Shown piece after piece: positions 44,145-51,434 of a DNA stretch of 51,434 bases. The stretch spans positions 1-51,434 of the forward strand of contig JADGJT010000145.1 in NCBI GenBank assembly GCA_027604005.1, written 5' to 3'. The notes under the pieces were generated by a model. The model did not search any database and was not told the DNA's origin. It saw only the letters and a program-made list of their open reading frames with translations. This stretch comes from Dinochytrium kinnereticum (taxonomy: Eukaryota; Chytridiomycota; Chytridiomycetes; Chytridiales; Chytridiaceae). The translations under genes were made by a program, and so were the position numbers. How positions within the stretch are numbered: the first letter of the stretch is position 1; each line of letters begins with the position of its first letter.

Positions 44145-47100
44145 ATGTTGGCTTCTGGCTGCGCCCGAGCTGCTGGATCACGACCTCCTCGCTTAAGGGC
44201 ATCCATTCATCACCTCCTGAACCCCGTCGCCAGCCATCTTCAGCGCTCAATGCACAAGCACGGATCTGCACTCAACCGGATCCACCAGCTGCGAGGCTTC
44301 TTGGACCCCACCACGGCCACCATCCGCTTCAACTCCACCTTCTCAGTGTCTCCGTCGGCTGACAGGGCCAAGATCTGGATCGGCGACACATGCATCGACA
44401 CCTTCCTATCCCCCAGCGCTGAGAGGGTGCCCCCAGCGGCTAAGGTCGATCTGAACAGCCAGGATACTCTTGAACACTTTAAATGGATGATGGAGAAGGA
44501 CCTGTTGGGCCAGGATATGTTTCTGATCGGGCCTCCTGGACCATTTAGGAGACACTTGGCTTTGTCTTATTTGAACCTTGTGAACCGCGAGATGGAGTAC
44601 CTGGTGCTGCATCGGGACACCTCTGCCGAGTCGGATCTGAAGCAGAGGAGAGAAATCGTGAGGGAGAAGGGTGGAGCCGGGGCGTTGTGGGTTGATGGTG
44701 TTGCGGTTCGAGCTGCGCTTGAGGGCCGGGTTTTGGTTATCGAAGGTGGTTATTAAAGCTTTTTATGAGGTATCATTTTATTGTTGATTCTAAACCCATC
44801 TTGATTACAAAAAAAAAAAAAAAGGCATCGAAAAGGCCGAAAGAAATGTTCTCCCTGTCCTCAACAACCTTCTGGAGAACCGCGAAATGAAGTAAGTCAA
44901 TGAGCACCTCTCCACAGAGTATTCATACCTGACACGTTCAGCCTGGAGGACGGTCGTCACATCATTCACCCGACACGTTACGACGACCTACTCAAATCAC
45001 ATTCACGAAAGGAGTTGGACGATTGGAACCTCGTCCGTGCCTCCGAAAACTTTCGCGTCATCGCTCTGGGGCTGCCAGTTCCTCCTTATCCTGGGAATCC
45101 TCTGGATCCTCCTTTCCGGAGCAGGTTCCAGGTTCGGTATGTGGATTACCCAGTCCCTCGGTTACTTGTTGGGCCTTCTGGAAGCGTTCAAGAGTCGTTG
45201 AGAAAACTGGGGGAAGTTGTTCAGGCGGTCAAGTATTCGCATCTTTTGAGTGAGTTTTTTTTTTCTTCTTTTTTTTTTTCCCCTCTGTCATCCATAGGGT
45301 CACTTAAAGCTTACCACATCGATAAAGATACACCCATATCTAGTGCCGGCTCGGAATCTGTGAACCTTCTTCCCACTTTCCCTCAGACTGCCTTCCAAAA
45401 CCTGCTCCGTATCGCCGAAAAGTTTCCGTTAGATATCCAAACGCATCCTTTAGGCATCCTCAACCTATTATGGCCATCCGCCTGGGTATCGAAGCAACTC
45501 ACTAAAGATCAGATGGGAGCTCTGGTCAAACTTTTCAGGGATTCAGGGTTGGAAGTGAAGGTGATTCTTTTTGCATGATACTTGGAAACATTATCTGACA
45601 CTATGTTTCACAGCATCCAAACACGCCATTCCATCAGCAGGTTTCATCTTCATACGCCTTCGACAGCGTTTCGCCTGATTCGCTGGATCCTCTGAAAGCT
45701 GAGATTGTATTCCAAAGTCCATCAGGTGTAGCAAAGCTAACCATCGCAAAAGGTAAGAGCTTCACTATCCTCGCCTTGTCTGTTGAATGCGACTGCTTGC
45801 TAACTACAACACCCAATAATTTTATTCAGGTTCAAACCCCCTTGGTGATGCTTCCCGCGGATTTCCACCATCGCGTCCCAATCAACATCCATTCGTCAAA
45901 ACACCACGACAGGATGCTCTGTTATCTAGCATGATGCAATCACATGCTATAGATCGTGATTTTTGCCTTGTTGGGCCCCCGGCAAGCGGCAAGACTTTGG
46001 CCATTCTGCGATTCGCCGCTACCATGGGATACGAAGTTGAGACTGTGCATTTGTACCGGGATATGACGGCACGGGATCTTGTGCAAAGGAGAGGAACTCG
46101 GATTGATGGGAGCACTTATTGGTAGTATATATTTAATCTTTTTTTGCCAACGAAAGTTAATGAGAGTATCTAGGCAAAACTCTGGACTGGTCGATGCTGC
46201 CTTGAAAGGAAGACTAGCTGTTTTAGATGGAGTACAATGGCTAAGTCCTGGAACACTGGCGGCCTTGCAAAGGTTGACACAAGATAGGTCAGTATCATTC
46301 CTATACCTTGTTTGTTTGTTTGTTTGTTTTTTCACCTTGAAAGATCTCTTTCTAATACATTATTCTTCGAACTTCCCTACCTGTCTTGCAGAGAGATCGT
46401 CCTCCCTGATGGCTCAACTTTAATGAGTGCCGAACTATTCGACTTGCTCGTCTCAAAGGCACAGCTATCCAAAGACGTTGGTTTTTGATTTATTGAACAT
46501 TACTCACACCTTTGTTTAGGAACTTGAATCTCGCGGAATATTCAGGATTCACCCATCCTTCCGCATCATCGCTACCGCCAATGTTTCGGAAGCAGGGTCT
46601 ATGGCCTCTACGTCGTGGATGACCGAGGAAGTTTCAACCATGTTCCATTTTATCCGTGTAGAAGAAATTGGAAAAGCTGAGGAAAAGCACATTCTAAATT
46701 GTAAGTTGTTTTGTTCTGCTTATTGCGCACGCTACTGGCATTCTAACTGATGATGTGGGAGCAGCTATTGCCCTAAAACCTCTTCCCCCCGCCGCCTCTG
46801 ATATCCTTCAAAACTTTGCAACGCAGTTCCGGAACCTCTCATCAGGGGCTGGCCATCACCTCTCTAAGACCACACCTTTATCTACAAGGCAGTTGATAAG
46901 AGTTTCTTCTCGCGTTGCAGCGACAGGAGATGCTTCCGATGTTCGACCGACGATTCGAAGGAGCTGTCTCGCACCGTTCTTGCCTATGCTTGCCAGGAAG
47001 GCTTTGGATTCGTTGTTAGATGATGTTGGAGTTATCAAGTCTTTGCCATTACCAGTTGATAAGGTGGGTGTATTTGGGTCTGGAGTATCGTTGCTGAATG

Positions 47101-50100
47101 AACCCAATGAGTAGCTTTATATCAATCGGACTGAATCGCACCTTGATATTGCTGGAGTCACTCTGCCGCTCTACCGTATAACTTCGGGTGACCAGGAATC
47201 GAAAGCCCTGATCCCATCATCAGAGACCTCCAGCGGTGGCTTTTTTGAGAACCCCCTGCACCTTCGCTGCCTTCGTGATATGGCGATTGACTTTGGAATG
47301 GGGGAGCATTTGCTAGTGATTGGAAACCAAGGTTTGATGTCATCTTTTGTGAAGTTCATAGGATAGTAAATTTATCTTGCATTTCTTTCAAGGTGTCGGA
47401 AAAAACAAAATGACTGATCGATTTTTGGAGCTCTTGGGACGACCGAGGGAGTATATTCAGCTTCATAGGTTGATTGTTTTGCTTTTATTTTCTGGCTGAT
47501 TTCCCATTAACAGAGATACGACTGTTGCGTCCTTAACCATATCTGCATCTGTTGAGAACGGAGTGATTGTTTACTCGGATTCCCCTCTTATCCGCGCTGT
47601 TAAGAAAGGTATTTTTTTGTTTTGTGTCTTTTTCAGCTTGAAGTTAACGCATATTACCAGGCCGCGTTATTGTGATTGATGAGGCGGATAAGGCCCCGGT
47701 CACCATTACAGCCACTTTGAAGTCGCTTGCGGAGACGGGGGAGATGTCCCTTGCGGATGGGAGGAAGATAAAGCCCGCTAAGATGGGTGAGGACGGAATA
47801 CAGGATGATGCTAGAATTGTTCGGATGCACCCTGATTTTAGGATGATTGTTCTTGCCAATCGCCCTGGCTACCCGTTTATGGGGAATGACTTTTTCTCGA
47901 CAATCGGAGAGGTGTTTAGCTGCCACCCTATTGAGGTATTCTCCTTTTTTCTCTCTTTATGCCTTCTCTGGGACGTTTTATTCTAACCGCATTAATTTAA
48001 AAGAACCCTGATCCCGCCTCCGAACTCGCCCTACTTTCACAAATTGCCCCAGACGTTGACGCAGTCTTGATGAAGCGCCTTATCGGTGCCTTTAACGATC
48101 TCCGTGCAGCTTTTGATGACAACCTCATCACCTATCCTTACTCTCTCCGTGAGCTACTTAACCTTGTTAAGCACATGCAAAAGTTCCCAAGTGACCCACT
48201 ACCTCAAGTGTTGAGAAATGTGTTTGATTTTGATGTACACCGTGGAGAGACTGTGGCTGTTTTAAGGGAAGCTTTTAAGAGACATGGGTAAGTTGCTCAT
48301 TAGCCTCCCCCCATCTCCCCTTCCTTCTTGTCTTTTGCGCCTAGGCCTCCCGTTTGCTTACGAAATTTTGCAGCATAAACGTCCCCGAGCTCGGATTTGA
48401 TGCCGTTAATCACAGCGACCCAAATGCCCCAAAACTTTCGATGCGCATTGAAAAGGCCGCGACGAATGCCCCTCCTGAGGTAGCTTTAGACATACTCAGC
48501 CATAACTGAGATAACTTTATTGAAATAGGCTTCTGACCCCAAGCATGGCAAGGTAGACGATAAGAACGACCCACATGTTGGTGGAAATCAGTGGGCGGGT
48601 GGAACGGGTGGAAGTGATACGGCTGGGCTCGGTGGAAGGGGTGGGCCTTACCGACTAGATTCGGGGCATCAAGTGTATCAACTTTCAGATGTTGGTTTTT
48701 TTTTTTTTTTGTTCCTGCCCTATGGCCATCTACTAAACGTTCTGCCTTCCTATCATTATCGTTATTAGGAGGAGAAATCGAAAGTTCCGCATCAAGTCCT
48801 AGAACGAGCCCGAGCGTTGGGAAAGCAGGCTCTTGAATCTCGTTTGAAGGAGATTAAGATGTCGTCGGTTGAAGGTGAGATTTACGGTGACTACTCTTCT
48901 CGAGTTCGCGCAGATGTTTCAAGGATGAAGGTTGTGTTGGAGGGAGTTCGGGATCGGAAAAATGAAAGATCTTGGATTAGAAATCGTAGTGAGGGGGAGT
49001 TGGATGATGGGAAGTTGGTAGAAGGTCGGTTTTTCTGTGCTTTTTTACTTTTTTATTCTTTTCTTCTTGCGATGCGATTTGAGATTCTTATTGAGATATC
49101 TTGGGGAATGTTTAGGCATTATAGGAGAGAAGTCTATTTACAAGCAACGCGGTGAGGAACAGCCCGAGTATGGGATGGAAAAAGGAAAACCTAAGCGACT
49201 TAAACTTGTATTTGATGTGTCTGGAAGGTGCGTAAATCTTTCTATTTAAATGCGTGATATTTGTCGAATCTCTGGTCTATTCCGAAAATCTAATTGTCGT
49301 TTCCTCGTCAATAAACAGTATGTACCGTTTCAACGGCTACGACGGCCGCCTTACACGATGCTTAGAGACCGCTCTCATGGTATTCATTTCTCCTTTCTCC
49401 CATCAAGCAACCAATATAACCTTCTATATTGTACCCTTTTTAAGATCATGGAAAGTCTTCACGGCATGGAGGACAAGTACGTTTACGATATAGTTGGGCA
49501 TTCTGGCGACTCTGATCGGATCGAGTTTGTCGATGCCGGAAAGCCTCCGAAAAATGAATTGGAAAGGCTAAAGGGTTGGTCCTTTTTCTTTTTCTTTTTC
49601 TTTTGCCATTGCTCTTTACGGGATCAGTCTCTCTTATTCCTTTTATTTATAGTGTTGCAGAATATGGCGGCTCATAGTCAGTACTGTTGGAGTGGTGATA
49701 CGACGGTGTCGGCTGCTAGAAGAGCTGTGCAAGAGGTTGTGAAGGACGATGCAGGTTGGTCCAATAGTGTTTTTTTTTCTATTAATATCGTTACTGCCAT
49801 CGTCTTTCTTTTAAATGCTTCCATGGCTTCTCATCTCACACCAAAAAAAACAAACAGATGACCACTTTGTCATCATTCTCTCCGACGCCAACCTAAGCCG
49901 CTACGGCATTACCGCCTCGGAGATATCAGCCATCCTTAACTCCGATGACCGTGTTAACGCCGCCATTATCTTCATTGGATCTTTGGGAGAGGAGGCGAGA
50001 ATGTAAGCAAGCCTTTTTTTTGGTTTTGTTGTTGACTTTAGTTAGACTGGCAAGAGATTTGCCGAGGGGAAAAGCCTTTGTGGCGATGAATTCGGCGGAT

Positions 50101-50148
50101 GTGCCCTCCATCATCAAAGATCTATTTTCGGCTCTGACGCAAGGGTGA
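44145..50148 (+). CDS. VWA8: VWA8, mitochondrial multi-AAA ATPase with von Willebrand A domain
   Basis: VWA8 is a matrix-facing mitochondrial protein with midasin-like AAA modules and a C-terminal VWA domain; its precise job is unclear. The first ATG opens a basic presequence (MLASGCARAAGSRPPRLRAS). AAA module 1 has a loop LIGPPGPFRRHL lacking the Walker Lys. Module 2 has an intact P-loop, LVGPPASGKT, with LAVLDGVQWLSPGTLAALQRL as its Walker B region. Module 3 has LVIGNQGVGKNKM and VIVIDEADKAPV. The VWA domain at the end begins LKLVFDVSGSMYRFNGYD with a complete MIDAS (D-x-S-x-S, formed across an intron), and continues VIILSDANLSRYG and IFIGSLGEEA. Over 20 short introns, all with continuous frame where checked. 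Domain order matches animal VWA8. Confidence 0.93.
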
Positions 50149-50735
50149 TTTGGAGGGTGGCTTGGCAAACAGAAAATGTGAGTGAGGTTTGACTTTGAAT
50201 CCACAGGGTCTTTCAATGCTAATTATAATATGTTTGGATTTCAGTGATTGTTATTATCCACGAACTCTGTAATTATCTTCACCACTATGGTTGTATCTGC
50301 TAGAAAGCTACCAGATTCTTCATTGAGTTGGGGAATAAGGGAATGAGGTGGACTTTAGGCTGATATCTGTTGCTGTGCTTTCACCATTATATCAATAAAG
50401 CCATCACCTCGAGTTCAACGCTGTAGAAGCGCTTTCTTCTGTTTTGGAGGACATGCATGTCGATGATGTTTTTGGACATCGGCAACCCTACTCGAAACGA
50501 TTAAAGTCGGAGGCCGCGGGGCGTTTTCTTATGAAACGTGACCGTTAAAAAGAGAATATGAAATAGCAAAGAAACTGAAAGTCCATGTAAATATTGAAAG
50601 GAGATGTGGAGTCTTTGTCCTGCCCAATAAACACAAAGATGTTGAATCTGAAAAAAAGTCCTAAAGAAAAAATACAGATGATAAAGAAAGGGCTCCCATA
50701 CAGGAGACCCATAATCGCCAAGAAGATCCACACAT
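50149..50735. other. Convergent 3' region between VWA8 and the basic repeat protein
   Basis: 587 bp, A/T-rich. Contains caataaagcc near 50393, a possible polyadenylation signal for VWA8. No gene, RNA or repeat is supported. Confidence 0.45.
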
Positions 50736-51434
50736 TTACTTCCTTCCTTTCTTGGCCGGAGCAGCCTTTCTTGCTGGAGCTTTCCTGGCAGGGGCAGCTT
50801 TCTTAGCCGGGGGTTTCCTCATAGCAGCCTTTTTAGCAGGACCTCGTTTTGCAGCAGGTTTAGCCGATGCCTTCCGAGCAGCCTTACCGACCGGCTTCTT
50901 TCCTCCTGATCGTTTCGCTGCCGACTTCTTGGCCGCCGGACGACGACCGGCGCTCTTCTTTCCAGCTGGACGCTTTCCTGCTGATGATTTCTTTGACACC
51001 GGACGACGTGAAGCAGTCTTTTTGCCTCCTGATCGTTTCGCTGCTGACTTCTTGGCCCGACCGGCGCTCTTCTTTCCGGCGGGACGCTTTGAACGTGACG
51101 CAGTCTTTTTCCCTCCTGATCGTTTCGCTGCTGACTTCTTGGCCCGACCGGCGCTCTTCTTTCCGGCGGGACGCTTTGAACGTGAAGCAGTCTTTTTTCC
51201 TCCTGATCGTTTCGCTGCTGACTTCTTGGCCCGACCGGCGCCCATCTTTCCAGCGGGGGAGCGCTTCTTCCCACGTCCGACGGTGGATTTGGACTTGGAT
51301 TTTGATGATCGACCTCCTTTCATGGCGCGCTTGCCTGCTGTCTTTTTGCCGCGGCTGGGGGAGGCGCTGCGCTTGCCTGCAGTCTTTTTGCTGCGCTTGC
51401 TGGCTGTCTTTTTGCCGCGACTTGGGGAGGCGCT
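50736..51434 (-). CDS. Lys/Ala/Ser-rich histone-H1-like basic protein (5' end outside window)
   Basis: The frame is open from the stop (TAA at 50736-50738) to the right edge of the window, about 232 codons, so the start and N-terminal half are missing. Composition is almost only Lys, Ala, Arg, Ser, Gly and Pro. Unit A (AGRAKKSAAKRSGGKKTASR, then SKRPAGKKS, 29 residues) is present twice nearly identically, with partial copies on both sides. The C-terminal 60 residues are PAKKAA/PARKA motifs, as in linker-histone tails. RGKKTAGKR-type motifs fill the rest. A winged-helix domain of histone H1, if there is one, would be upstream of the window. A nuclear DNA-binding role is inferred from composition alone. 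Confidence 0.7.
   Translation of the reverse strand, partial: SASPSRGKKTASKRSKKTAGKRSASPSRGKKTAGKRAMKGGRSSKSKSKSTVGRGKKRSPAGKMGAGRAKKSAAKRSGGKKTASRSKRPAGKKSAGRAKKSAAKRSGGKKTASRSKRPAGKKSAGRAKKSAAKRSGGKKTASRRPVSKKSSAGKRPAGKKSAGRRPAAKKSAAKRSGGKKPVGKAARKASAKPAAKRGPAKKAAMRKPPAKKAAPARKAPARKAAPAKKGRK
50896..51240. repeat. 87-bp coding tandem repeats in the basic protein
   Basis: Two adjacent copies (51064-51150 and 51151-51237) differ at only a few positions. A third copy overlaps from the left (about 51012-51063), with a diverged variant before it. The low divergence at nucleotide level suggests recent duplication or gene conversion. Confidence 0.85.

Noticed and set aside
46308..46327. tttg microsatellite in a VWA8 intron
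   Set aside because: Short simple repeat in an intron; no sign of function.
50736..51434. Calling the basic protein a true linker histone H1
   Set aside because: No winged-helix domain is visible in the window; composition alone is not enough.
1..51434. Search for tRNA, rRNA, transposon ends, CRISPR and bacterial-type gene clusters
   Set aside because: Nothing convincing was found by eye; a tRNAscan or repeat-library search would be needed to exclude small or old elements.

Overview
This window is from a eukaryotic, most likely early-diverging fungal (chytrid-like) nuclear genome. The basis is inference. Genes are dense and intron-rich, with short GT-AG introns (about 40-130 nt) that often carry CTAAC/CTGAC-type branch sites. 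The gene set mixes fungal markers (NCA2, ATP10, a PHO80-type cyclin, CSF1) with genes better known from animals or basal eukaryotes (VWA8, an SYCP2-like meiotic axis protein, an MBD4-like glycosylase). No operons, CRISPR arrays, rRNA, tRNA or recognisable transposons were seen. Exon structures were assembled by eye from splice signals, reading-frame continuity and recalled family motifs; CDS coordinates give the whole span from start to stop, introns included.

Layout. 1-246 is the tail of a membrane-anchored surface protein. 1960-5083 (minus) holds RPAC2 (shared subunit of RNA polymerases I and III) and NCA2 (mitochondrial inner-membrane protein). 5826-10215 (plus) holds the p23 co-chaperone, the ATP10 assembly factor and the mRNA-export adaptor ALYREF/Yra1. 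10983-14215 (minus) is an SYCP2/Red1-like meiotic chromosome-axis gene, divergent from an aquaporin at 14471-15809. 16135-18609 (minus) is a mitochondrial PPR protein. It shares a 124-bp divergent promoter with a very large bridge-like lipid-transfer protein (CSF1/BLTP1, 18734-30324). Next on the plus strand come a PHO80-type cyclin, the acetyltransferase NAA50 and a SYLF-domain protein with a Q-rich tail. An MBD4-like DNA glycosylase (minus) is divergent from a caleosin (plus), and the caleosin is convergent with a peroxisomal enoyl-CoA isomerase (minus) ending in SKL. The window closes with an intronless F-box-like/ankyrin gene, the mitochondrial multi-AAA protein VWA8 and a truncated Lys/Ala/Ser-rich histone-H1-like repeat protein.

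The genes do not form one pathway. Two loose themes stand out. One is mitochondrial function (NCA2, ATP10, PPR, VWA8). The other is lipid handling (CSF1, caleosin, peroxisomal isomerase, SYLF). I found no clear new multi-gene system. The most interesting points are the meiotic axis gene, a peroxisomal signal isolated on a 32-nt last exon, two non-canonical introns, the one-sided intron distribution of CSF1, and recent repeat amplification in the basic protein.
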